NCBI GenBank assembly: GCA_029959605.1 | Contig: JASCOC010000001.1 | Location: forward strand, 248,001-312,000 | Reading direction: 5' to 3' | Length of the DNA: 64,000 bases | Source of the DNA: Lysobacteraceae bacterium PS02340 | Lineage (GTDB): Bacteria > Pseudomonadota > Gammaproteobacteria > Xanthomonadales > Xanthomonadaceae | In this document: positions 11,709 to 19,224 of the stretch, piece by piece | Numbering within the stretch: the first letter of the stretch is position 1 | How the letters are laid out: every line of letters starts with the position of its first letter | Translations under genes and position numbers: made by a program | Notes under the pieces: generated by a model | Databases searched by the model: none | Seen by the model: the letters and a program-made list of their open reading frames with translations, nothing else | Told to the model about the DNA's origin: nothing

Positions 11709-13052
11709 ATGGCCCGTCGTCCCCTCGCCCGCCCGTTCGCCCGTCCGTCGCTGGGCCTGCTCGCGATCGCACTGCTGCTGCCCGCCGCTGCGGGTGCCGC
11801 CAGCCAGACCGCCGTGCACTGCGAACGCCTGTTCGATGCGCGCAGCGGCCGCGTGCTTGGCGAGCACACGATCCTGGTCGAGAACGGCACGATCCGCGAA
11901 GTGATTCCGGGCCGCGCGAAGCTGCAGGACGGCGTGGAATCGATCGTGCTCGGCGACCGCACCTGTTCGCCCGGCTGGACCGACCTGCACGTGCATCTGG
12001 GCTCGCAATCCAGCCCGGCGAGCTATTCGGAAGGCTTCCGCCTCGATCCGGTGGACTACGCGTTCCGCGCCGTCGGCTACGCCGAGAAGACGCTGTCGGC
12101 CGGCTTCACCACCGTGCGCGATCTGGGCGGCGAGGTCAGTCCGCATCTGCGCGATGCCATCAACCAGGGCCTGGTGCCGGGGCCGCGCATCTTCGCGGCC
12201 GGCAAGTCGATCGCGACCACCGGCGGTCATGCCGATCCGAGCAACGGCTACAACTCGATGCTCTCGCATCTGCTAGGCCCGCCCGGCCCGACCGAAGGCG
12301 TAATCAATTCGATCGACGACGCGCGTCAGGCCGTGCGCCAGCGCTACAAGGAAGGCAGCGACGTCATCAAGATCACCGCGACCGGCGGCGTGCTGAGCTA
12401 TGCGCGCAGCGGCGATGCGCCGCAGTTCACGGTCGACGAGGTGCAGGCGATCGTCGACACGGCCAAGGACTACGGCTACCGCGTCGCCGCGCATGCGCAC
12501 GGCACCGAGGGCATGAAGCGCGCGGTGCTCGCCGGCGTGACCAGCATCGAGCACGGCACGCACATGGACGACGAGGTCATGCGGCTGATGAAGCAGCGCG
12601 GCACCTGGTACGTGCCGACGATCTACGCCGGCCGCTTCGTCGCCGACAAGGCGAAGGAGCCGGGCTATTTTCCGGAAGTCGTGCGGCCGAAGGCGGCGAC
12701 GATCGGCGCGCAGATCCAGGACACCGCGGCGCGCGCGTACCGCGCCGGCGTGCCGATCGCGTTCGGCACCGACCAGGGCGTCGGCCCGCACGGCGACAAC
12801 GCGCGCGAGTTCCTCTACATGGTCGAGGCCGGCATTCCGGCCGCATACGCGCTGCAGTCGGCCACGCTACATGCGGCTACCGTGCTCGGCGTCGACGACC
12901 AGGGCGTCATCGAGCCCGGCAAGCGCGCTGACATCATCGCGATGCCGGGCGATCCGGTGGCCGACATCAATGCGGTGATGGGTGTCGACTTCGTCATGAC
13001 GGCCGGCCGCGTGCATCGCAGCCCGAACATCCCGGCGCCCGTCGTCGACTGA
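11709..13052 (+). CDS. Secreted amidohydrolase-family metallohydrolase
   Basis: A 447-residue protein with a signal peptide ([14 protein letters not shown], cleavage near residue 30) and an amidohydrolase TIM barrel. Metal and catalytic motifs are visible: LHVHLGS (first His pair), VIKITATGG (bridging Lys), [13 protein letters not shown], and [13 protein letters not shown] (Asp). The closest recognisable group is the imidazolonepropionase-like/Xaa-Pro or Xaa-Arg dipeptidase amidohydrolases, many of which cleave N-acyl or C-terminal amino acid dipeptides. Substrate cannot be read from sequence. It stands alone, 62 bp after the GGDEF gene on the same strand. Confidence 0.87.
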   Translation: MARRPLARPFARPSLGLLAIALLLPAAAGAASQTAVHCERLFDARSGRVLGEHTILVENGTIREVIPGRAKLQDGVESIVLGDRTCSPGWTDLHVHLGSQSSPASYSEGFRLDPVDYAFRAVGYAEKTLSAGFTTVRDLGGEVSPHLRDAINQGLVPGPRIFAAGKSIATTGGHADPSNGYNSMLSHLLGPPGPTEGVINSIDDARQAVRQRYKEGSDVIKITATGGVLSYARSGDAPQFTVDEVQAIVDTAKDYGYRVAAHAHGTEGMKRAVLAGVTSIEHGTHMDDEVMRLMKQRGTWYVPTIYAGRFVADKAKEPGYFPEVVRPKAATIGAQIQDTAARAYRAGVPIAFGTDQGVGPHGDNAREFLYMVEAGIPAAYALQSATLHAATVLGVDDQGVIEPGKRADIIAMPGDPVADINAVMGVDFVMTAGRVHRSPNIPAPVVD

Positions 13053-13073
13053 AGGGGGCTGCCTGCGCCCGCC

Positions 13074-13643
13074 TCAGTGCGGGCGCGGCAGGCTCGATGA
13101 GAGCAGAAGCGTCCAGCCCCACCAGCACACCAGCACCACGCGCGCGCCGAGCTGATCGCCGAACAGCGACGGCACCAGCAGGCACAACGCCACCAGCGCG
13201 CAGATGACCAGCGACGGCCAACGCACCGCGCGCAGCGCAATGCCGGCCATCAGTGCGCCCGCACCGAACGCCAGGTTCCAGACCATCCACGCCGTGGCAT
13301 GCCAGCGGCTGGCGCCGGCATCGAGTTCGTTCGGGTCCAGCGTCCAGACACCCTGCGCGGCGAAGGCCAACGCGGCCAGCAGCACCAGGCGCAGCGCAAT
13401 GCCGGCACCGAGCCTCGCGTCCGGCAGCGTTGCGCGCAGGCGCAATGCGGCGAACGCGACGACGAGACCCGGCCCGATCCACGCCAGCGCATTGAACAGC
13501 CACGCCAGCGGCATCCCGCGTGCGCCGGACCAGGCCAGCGGCGCGCCCGCGGGTACACCGGTCAGCACTGCGAACATCAGCAGCGCCAGCAAGGTGCAGG
13601 CATGCGCACCGGCGACCAGCGGCCGCAGCCGCACGCCGCTCAC
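13074..13643 (-). CDS. DUF998-like multi-pass membrane protein
   Basis: Hydrophobic protein of about 189 residues with six likely membrane helices. The stretch [20 protein letters not shown] resembles the central motif of DUF998 membrane proteins, though the match is from memory and only moderate. The GTG at 13643 overlaps the stop of the regulator gene by 4 bp (GTGA), so translational coupling is likely; a GTG at 13652 is an alternative. It is the third gene of a membrane protein-regulator-membrane protein operon. Role unknown. Confidence 0.65.
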   Translation of the reverse strand: MSGVRLRPLVAGAHACTLLALLMFAVLTGVPAGAPLAWSGARGMPLAWLFNALAWIGPGLVVAFAALRLRATLPDARLGAGIALRLVLLAALAFAAQGVWTLDPNELDAGASRWHATAWMVWNLAFGAGALMAGIALRAVRWPSLVICALVALCLLVPSLFGDQLGARVVLVCWWGWTLLLSSSLPRPH

Positions 13644-13852
13644 GCCGCCCACCGGAAGACGCCTTCGACACCGACGCCGAACGTCCGCGCGATCCGGAAC
13701 GCGAGTTCCAGCGACGGCGCATAGCGCCCCGCTTCCAGCGCAATGATCGTCTGTCGCGTGACCTGGCAGGCATCGGCCAGCGCCTGCTGGGTCATCTCGC
13801 CATGCTCGAAGCGCAGGCGGCGGATCTCGTTGGCGATGGGGGTACCAGTCAT
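13640..13852 (-). CDS. Small XRE-type transcriptional regulator
   Basis: A 70-residue protein that is almost only a Cro/C1-type helix-turn-helix: [20 protein letters not shown], then [20 protein letters not shown] and [17 protein letters not shown]. This is the YgzD-like group of stand-alone HTH proteins, often encoded next to DUF2178 membrane proteins. It starts 10 bp after the upstream membrane-protein gene. The likely target is the palindrome at 14364-14385 in the operon's own promoter; that is inferred from position and symmetry. Confidence 0.88.
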   Translation of the reverse strand: MTGTPIANEIRRLRFEHGEMTQQALADACQVTRQTIIALEAGRYAPSLELAFRIARTFGVGVEGVFRWAA

Positions 13853-13862
13853 CGGACGCGGC

Positions 13863-14309
13863 TCATCGACGGTTGCGCGCGTAGGCCAACGCGACTGCCG
13901 AGTGGCCCGCGAGATTGGCGACGAGTACGCCCAGCAACAGCGCGCCCGGCAGGCGCAGGTGGACCTCCAGCAACAGCGCGCGCGATGCCGGCAAGGCCAC
14001 GGCGAGTGCCAGCCCGACCGCCCATGCACTGGCGACCCACCGGAACGCTCGGTCTCCCTGCGCCAGGAACACCGCGTCCCGCTCGTCCTCGAGCACGCCA
14101 CGCCGGCGCTCGGCATCGGCCAGCGCACGACGCCGGAACCAGTGCGAGAGCATCAAGACGCCGGCCACGCTCGCCAACGGGAACGGGCTGGGGTCGATTA
14201 CGCCCGTCAACAGCGTCCAAACCGACAGGCAGGCCGCACCAAGCGCCGCGCCGCGTGCGTAGCGCTCCCCGAACGCCTGGACGTCGGACTGCAGATGATC
14301 GACCGCCAT
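13863..14309 (-). CDS. DUF2178-like membrane protein
   Basis: A 148-residue protein with four predicted membrane helices in two pairs (about 20-37, 43-60, 88-106, 121-141) separated by a charged loop containing EDERD (74-78), the pattern seen in DUF2178 proteins that pair with YgzD-like regulators. The ATG at 14309 has GGAG 9 bp upstream and is preferred to a TTG five codons earlier. First gene of the operon. Function unknown; in this family the membrane protein is suspected to respond to envelope stress, but nothing in the sequence proves that. Confidence 0.7.
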   Translation of the reverse strand: MAVDHLQSDVQAFGERYARGAALGAACLSVWTLLTGVIDPSPFPLASVAGVLMLSHWFRRRALADAERRRGVLEDERDAVFLAQGDRAFRWVASAWAVGLALAVALPASRALLLEVHLRLPGALLLGVLVANLAGHSAVALAYARNRR

Positions 14310-14343
14310 GCGTGTCTTCTCCAACGGACATCAGGTCAAGAAG

Positions 14344-14371
14344 AATTTACATTCCGGGATCGGCATGTCAA
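14344..14371 (-). promoter_or_regulatory. Sigma70-type promoter of the DUF2178-XRE-DUF998 operon
   Basis: On the minus strand a consensus -35 TTGACA (14371-14366) is followed after 16 bp by TAAATT (14349-14344), about 35 bp upstream of the ATG at 14309. This AT-rich patch stands out in very GC-rich surroundings. Confidence 0.75.
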
Positions 14372-14385
14372 CTATTTTTGACATG
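14364..14385. promoter_or_regulatory. Operator-like palindrome overlapping the -35 box
   Basis: Perfect 8-bp arms CATGTCAA and TTGACATG separated by 6 bp (CTATTT). One arm contains the -35 hexamer of the operon promoter, so a bound protein would block polymerase. The small XRE regulator encoded in the operon is the obvious candidate ligand, making this an autoregulatory site by inference. Confidence 0.7.
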
Positions 14386-14445
14386 GTTGTATCCTGCGCA
14401 TCCGTCGCCATCCTTCGGGATCGCGCTCGCGCATCCCCTCTTCAA

Positions 14446-15342
14446 ATGGACTTCCGCATGCTTCTCGACGGCAACGCCCCCGCTCCCGCCGCCCTGCCCC
14501 ACGTCTTCGACGCGACCACCGCGACCTTCGAGACCGAGGTGTTGCAGGCGTCGTTGCAGACCCCGGTCCTGATCGATTTCTGGGCCGAATGGTGCGGCCC
14601 CTGCAAGTCGCTAGGACCGGTGCTGGAAAAGCTGGCGGGCGAGTACAACGGTGCGTTCGTGCTGGCCAAGGTCGATGTCGACAAGGAGCAGCAGATCGCG
14701 GCCGCGTTCCAGATCCGCTCGGTGCCGACGGTGTTCCTGCTGATCGGCGGCCAGCCGGTCGACGGCTTCCCGGGCGCACTGCCCGAAGGCGAGATCCGCG
14801 AATTCCTGAAGAAGCACGGCATCGAGCCGGCCGCAGGCGAGGCTGTTGACGCGGCTGAAGCCGCGCCACTGGACCCGGCCGCCGAAGTCGCGCGGCTGCG
14901 CGACGCGGTCGTTGCCGAGCCGGACAAGGCCGAACTCAAGCTCGACCTCGCGCTCGCCCTGCTGCAGACCGGCGGCACGCAGGAGGCCGAAGCGCTACTC
15001 GACGGTCTGCCGGCAAACCTGTCCACCGACGACCGTGCAGTGAAAGCCCGCGCGCGTCTGGGCTTCGCCACGGTGCTGGCCGGCGCGCCGTCGACCGATG
15101 CGCTGCAGGCGGCGATCGCGGCCGATGAATGTGATCTGCGCGCGCGCCATCTGCTCGGTGTGCAGCACATCGTCGCCGGCAACACCGAGGCCGGCCTCGA
15201 ACAGTTCATCGAACTGCTGCGCCGCGACCGCGATTTCGACGACGGCCTGCCGCGCAAGGCCCTGATCGATGCGTTCCGCATCATCGAGGACGCCGAACTC
15301 GTCGGCCGTTACCGCCGGAAGATGGCGTCGCTGCTGTTCTGA
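14446..15342 (+). CDS. cnoX: Chaperedoxin CnoX (YbbN-like thioredoxin-TPR protein)
   Basis: Cytoplasmic thioredoxin-fold protein fused to TPR-like helices that protects clients from overoxidation and passes them to GroEL or DnaK. The 298-residue product has a thioredoxin domain (about 25-130) with VLIDFWAEWCGPCKSLGPVL and cis-Pro segment SVPTVFLL, then a helical C-terminal half. The CGPC motif is complete, unlike the SxxC of E. coli YbbN, so it may retain reductase activity. Start is ATG 14446 or ATG 14458; neither has a clear Shine-Dalgarno. Divergent from the XRE operon. Confidence 0.9.
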   Translation: MDFRMLLDGNAPAPAALPHVFDATTATFETEVLQASLQTPVLIDFWAEWCGPCKSLGPVLEKLAGEYNGAFVLAKVDVDKEQQIAAAFQIRSVPTVFLLIGGQPVDGFPGALPEGEIREFLKKHGIEPAAGEAVDAAEAAPLDPAAEVARLRDAVVAEPDKAELKLDLALALLQTGGTQEAEALLDGLPANLSTDDRAVKARARLGFATVLAGAPSTDALQAAIAADECDLRARHLLGVQHIVAGNTEAGLEQFIELLRRDRDFDDGLPRKALIDAFRIIEDAELVGRYRRKMASLLF

Positions 15343-15413
15343 TCCAGCGCCTCCGGGCGCTTCCGTACAGCGGCGTATGGCAAGATCGGCGTCCCCTCGC
15401 CGATCGCCCGCCC

Positions 15414-15896
15414 ATGACGCCACGCCGCTTCCGCCTGCTGATGAACCTGTGGCCGCCGTTCCTGTTTTCGGGCATCCGCGTGACCCGGATCGACGACGGC
15501 TTCCGCCATGCGCGCGTCGAACTGCGCCAGCGCTGGTTCAACCGCAACTACGTCGGCACGCACTTCGGCGGCAGCCTGTTCGCGATGACCGATCCGTTCT
15601 GGATGATCATGACCCTGCGCGCGCTCGGCAAGGACCACGTGGTCTGGGACAAGGCCGGCGAAATCGAGTTCATCCGCCCGGGCCGCGGCACCGTGCACGC
15701 GGCCTTCGATCTCGACACCGCGACGGTCGAGGCCATCCGCGCCGTCACCGCAGACGGCAGCAAGCATCTGCACTGGTTCACCACCGACGTCGTCGACGCC
15801 TCGGGCGAACTGGTCGCCCGCGTGCGCAAGCAGGTCTATGTGCGCCGCAAGCGGCGCAGCGGTCAGTCCGAGGTTGTGGTCGATTCCACGAGATAA
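15414..15896 (+). CDS. DUF4442 hotdog-fold protein, thioesterase-like
   Basis: A 160-residue protein of the DUF4442 family, a hotdog-fold group related to acyl-CoA thioesterases. Family features include the N-terminal LMNLWPPFLFSGIRV, NRNYVGTHFGGSLFAM in the central helix region, and the strand pair VVWDKAGEIEFIRPG. No signal peptide or membrane helix, so cytoplasmic. Substrate unknown. Its last 34 bp overlap the 3' end of the convergent gene at 15863-17200. Confidence 0.85.
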   Translation: MTPRRFRLLMNLWPPFLFSGIRVTRIDDGFRHARVELRQRWFNRNYVGTHFGGSLFAMTDPFWMIMTLRALGKDHVVWDKAGEIEFIRPGRGTVHAAFDLDTATVEAIRAVTADGSKHLHWFTTDVVDASGELVARVRKQVYVRRKRRSGQSEVVVDSTR

Positions 15897-17200
15897 GGCG
15901 GCAGCGGCAATGACCAGGTCGCATCGCGGCTCATGTCGTACCCGGTGTCGTATTGCGCGATCTCCAGCGAACGCCCGTCCGCGGTGACCGTGATGTCACG
16001 CGCCGGACTGCGCAGGTCGCCCGGGCGGCGTGCAATGCGTTCGGCGAGCGTGCCGGTATCAGGCTGCTCACGCAGCCAGGCGAGCGTGGCGAGGAGTTGC
16101 AGGCGCGCGCGGTGGTCCAGCGCACGATTGGCATAGCGCACGTATCCATCCCCCATGTCGGCGAGGACGCATCCGAGGCTGTTCGCGACGCATTCGATCC
16201 GCTGCCAGGCGGGGCGAGGCGAGGCTGCCGCGACAACCAGCGCGTCGCGTTGCAGCGTGTCCGCGCCTACCAGGCAGGGCGCTGCCATCTGTTCAGCGAT
16301 CAACGCGCGGAAACTGTCGGGCTGGAACACCAGCCAGGCCCACGGATCGGACGCGTACGTGTGGCGCGCAGACCGGACGAACCCCGTACTCCATGCGAGT
16401 TCGCCGCGCATCGCGGGACAGATCGAGGCTTCTTCGGCGACAGGTGATTCAAGCGCACGCTCGCAGTGTGCCGGCAGTGGCATGTCGCGCGGAATTTCCG
16501 CCAGCATGCTCGCGAGCAGGGCGCCATAGCCGTTGGTAGCTAATGCGGTGCCATACGTCTGCACGATCAGCGTGTCGCTGTTCGCACCGATGCGACGCAG
16601 TGTTGTGAGGTCCCGACAGGTGGCTTCCAAGGCCTCTGCCCGCTCCCCGCGCACGAATTGCACCGCATGCGCGGTCACGGGCCAGGCCAACAGGGTCCAG
16701 GGTTGAATCGGAGCCCGGTGGTCGCCGGGAATGCGTGTCGCGTGGTGACCATAGGCCGACAGCGCTTCGACACGCTCGATCAACCGGGCGTTGGCTTGCA
16801 CCAGCGCTGCGTAATCATCGAATGCGGACGACACCTTGGCCAGGCAGCCGGAGCCGCCAGTACTGCAGGGCTCGACCGGTCCGCGCACAGGTTTCAGATC
16901 CGGGTAGCGCCTGGCGGCGCTGGTGAACACCAGTGGACCGTCTGGCTCGCGCGCCGCCTCTGCGAATGCCTGCATGTCCGCATCGGCGACCGACGCGATC
17001 TCCGCATCCGGCACATCGTACGGCAGCACCCAGATCGCATCGAAAGCATTGCGCCCTTCGAACGCGTTGGGCGCTTCCAGCAATTCCAGCGCCACGCGCT
17101 GTGCCGGCGTCGCTCCACGCAGCTTCGACCACGTCCACAGCGCTGCAAGCACCAGCACCACGACCAATAACCCCAAGCCCAACCGTTTCAACCAGCGCAT
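15863..17200 (-). CDS. Membrane-anchored periplasmic protein, function unknown
   Basis: A 445-residue protein with one N-terminal membrane anchor (LGLGLLVVVLVLAALWTW) and a large periplasmic part. It has several cysteines in close pairs (CSTGGSGC; CVANSLGC; others at CRDL, HCERAL, SICPAM, PCLV), suggesting disulfides. No known domain was recognised. The ATG at 17200 follows GGGGAG at good spacing, which supports the start and the gene. Codon pattern looks like its neighbours. Stands alone on its strand. Confidence 0.75.
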   Translation of the reverse strand: MRWLKRLGLGLLVVVLVLAALWTWSKLRGATPAQRVALELLEAPNAFEGRNAFDAIWVLPYDVPDAEIASVADADMQAFAEAAREPDGPLVFTSAARRYPDLKPVRGPVEPCSTGGSGCLAKVSSAFDDYAALVQANARLIERVEALSAYGHHATRIPGDHRAPIQPWTLLAWPVTAHAVQFVRGERAEALEATCRDLTTLRRIGANSDTLIVQTYGTALATNGYGALLASMLAEIPRDMPLPAHCERALESPVAEEASICPAMRGELAWSTGFVRSARHTYASDPWAWLVFQPDSFRALIAEQMAAPCLVGADTLQRDALVVAAASPRPAWQRIECVANSLGCVLADMGDGYVRYANRALDHRARLQLLATLAWLREQPDTGTLAERIARRPGDLRSPARDITVTADGRSLEIAQYDTGYDMSRDATWSLPLPPYLVESTTTSD

Positions 17201-17417
17201 ACCCGCTCCCCTGATCCGCGTCCTGCGGACCGTCAGTCTGCCATTACGGCCGGTCCGCCGGCGACTGCGCGACAGGCATACCGGCGCCGTGTCAAAAGGT
17301 CCGACAGGTATCCTGTCTGCCGCGCCAGCCCCCTCGCCGGATCCATCGCCGCCCCGATCGGCGACAGGCAGCGCGCCATTGCAGACCCACGCCCGCCTCC
17401 ACCGCCCCGAACCCCCA

Positions 17418-19121
17418 ATGCTCCGACTCACCGACCTCAAACTGCCCCTCGACCACGACGATGCCGCACTGCCCGCTGCGATCATCGCGCGGCTGGGCAT
17501 CCACGCCGACGAGCTCACCGGGTTCACCGTGGCCAAGCGCAGCTACGACGCGCGCCGGCGCGGGGCGATCGTGCTGATCTATTCGGTCGACGTGGAGACG
17601 CCGCGCGAGGCCGACATCCTGCAGCGGCTGGAACTCGATCCCGAAGCCGCGGCCGCGGGCGAACAGGGCGACGGCGCCGTGGCCAGTGGCAGCGGCAAGG
17701 TCGGCGCATCGCCGGACACCTCGTACCGCTTCGTCGCCCATGCCAGCGATGCAATGCCGCTGCGCCCGCTGGTGATCGGCACCGGTCCCTGCGGCCTGTT
17801 CGCGGCGCTGGTACTGGCCCAGATGGGATTCCGCCCGATCGTGCTGGAGCGCGGCAAGGCCGTGCGCGAACGCACGGTGGACACGTTCGGCCTGTGGCGC
17901 AAGAAGGTGCTGAATCCCGAATCCAACGTGCAGTTCGGCGAAGGCGGCGCGGGCACGTTCTCCGACGGCAAGCTCTACAGCCAGATTTCCGACAAGCGCC
18001 ACCACGGCCGCAAGGTGCTGACCGAATTCGTCGCCGCCGGTGCGCCCGATGAGATTCTCTACGTCAGCAAGCCGCACATCGGCACGTTCCGGCTGGTGTC
18101 GATGGTCGAACACATGCGCGCGACGATCGAATCGCTGGGCGGCGAGATCCGCTTCTCCAGCCGGGTCGACGACCTGCTGATCGACACCGATGCCGACGGC
18201 ATGCGCCACATCCGCGGCGTGACGCTGGCCGGCGGCGGCGAGATCCGCAGCGATCACGTGGTCATGGCGCTGGGGCACAGCGCGCGAGACACCTTCGCGA
18301 TGCTGCACACGCGGGGGGTGTTCCTGGAAGCCAAACCGTTCTCGATCGGCTTCCGCATCGAGCACCCGCAGTCGCTGGTCGACGCCGCGCGCTTCGGCCC
18401 GCAGGCCGGTCATCCGCTGCTCGGCGCAGCCGACTACAAGCTGGTGCACCACGCGCGCAACGGCCGCTCGGTCTACAGCTTCTGCATGTGTCCGGGTGGC
18501 ACCGTCGTTGCTGCGGCCAGCGAACCCGGCCGCGTGGTGACCAACGGCATGAGCCAGTACTCGCGCAACGAGCGCAATGCGAATGCGGCGATCGTCGTTG
18601 GGATCACGCCCGAGGATTTCCTGCCCTACGCGCCTGAAGGCGGACCGCTGGCCGGTATCGCGTTGCAGCGGCACTGGGAGTCGAACGCGTTCGCGCTCGG
18701 CGGTGGCGAGTACGAAGCACCGGGCCAGCTGGTCGGCGATCTGCTGGCCGGTCGCGTATCGAGCGCGTTCGGCAGCGTCGTGCCGTCGTATACGCCCGGC
18801 GTGCGTCTGGGCGATCTGTCGGGCGCGTTGCCCGAGTATGCGATCACCGCGATCCGCGAAGCGCTGCCCGCCTTCGACCGCCAGCTGCGCGGCTTTGCGA
18901 TGCACGATGCGCTGCTGACCGGCGTGGAAACGCGCACGTCCTCGCCGCTGCGCATCACCCGTCATGCCGACGGGCAGAGCTTTAACACGCGCGGCCTGTT
19001 TCCGGCGGGCGAAGGTGCGGGCTACGCCGGCGGCATCCTGTCGGCGGGCGTGGACGGCATCAAGGCCGCCGAGGCGGTCGCGATGGCGATGATCGCCGCC
19101 GGGCACGCGCGCGCGGCCTGA
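17418..19121 (+). CDS. FAD-dependent oxidoreductase (COG2509 type)
   Basis: A 567-residue protein of the uncharacterised FAD-dependent dehydrogenase group COG2509. After an N-terminal domain (residues 1-115) it has a dinucleotide-binding segment PLVIGTGPCGLFAALVLAQM, the ERGKAVRERTVDTFGLWRKK region, QFGEGGAGTFSDGKL typical of the group, and the C-terminal FAD-contact GLFPAGEGAGYAGGILSAGVDG. Cytoplasmic. The electron acceptor and substrate are unknown. Upstream in-frame extension is rejected because it lies over the signal region of the opposite gene. Confidence 0.9.
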   Translation: MLRLTDLKLPLDHDDAALPAAIIARLGIHADELTGFTVAKRSYDARRRGAIVLIYSVDVETPREADILQRLELDPEAAAAGEQGDGAVASGSGKVGASPDTSYRFVAHASDAMPLRPLVIGTGPCGLFAALVLAQMGFRPIVLERGKAVRERTVDTFGLWRKKVLNPESNVQFGEGGAGTFSDGKLYSQISDKRHHGRKVLTEFVAAGAPDEILYVSKPHIGTFRLVSMVEHMRATIESLGGEIRFSSRVDDLLIDTDADGMRHIRGVTLAGGGEIRSDHVVMALGHSARDTFAMLHTRGVFLEAKPFSIGFRIEHPQSLVDAARFGPQAGHPLLGAADYKLVHHARNGRSVYSFCMCPGGTVVAAASEPGRVVTNGMSQYSRNERNANAAIVVGITPEDFLPYAPEGGPLAGIALQRHWESNAFALGGGEYEAPGQLVGDLLAGRVSSAFGSVVPSYTPGVRLGDLSGALPEYAITAIREALPAFDRQLRGFAMHDALLTGVETRTSSPLRITRHADGQSFNTRGLFPAGEGAGYAGGILSAGVDGIKAAEAVAMAMIAAGHARAA

Positions 19122-19224
19122 GGCCCCGCGCTGCGCACGGCGCGACGCGCGCGTCGGACCCGGCAACGCATCACACCGTTTTCCGGCGCGCCGTCGGTAT
19201 GCTGTGCGACGCACAGGGGGAACC

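Noticed and set aside
13064-13094. Imperfect GC hairpin between the amidohydrolase and DUF998-like genes as a terminator
   Set aside because: The stem is bulged, there is no T-run and it overlaps the end of the coding region.
14378-14406. Plus-strand TTGACA as a promoter for cnoX
   Set aside because: No acceptable -10 hexamer 16-18 bp downstream; the hexamer is explained by the palindrome symmetry.
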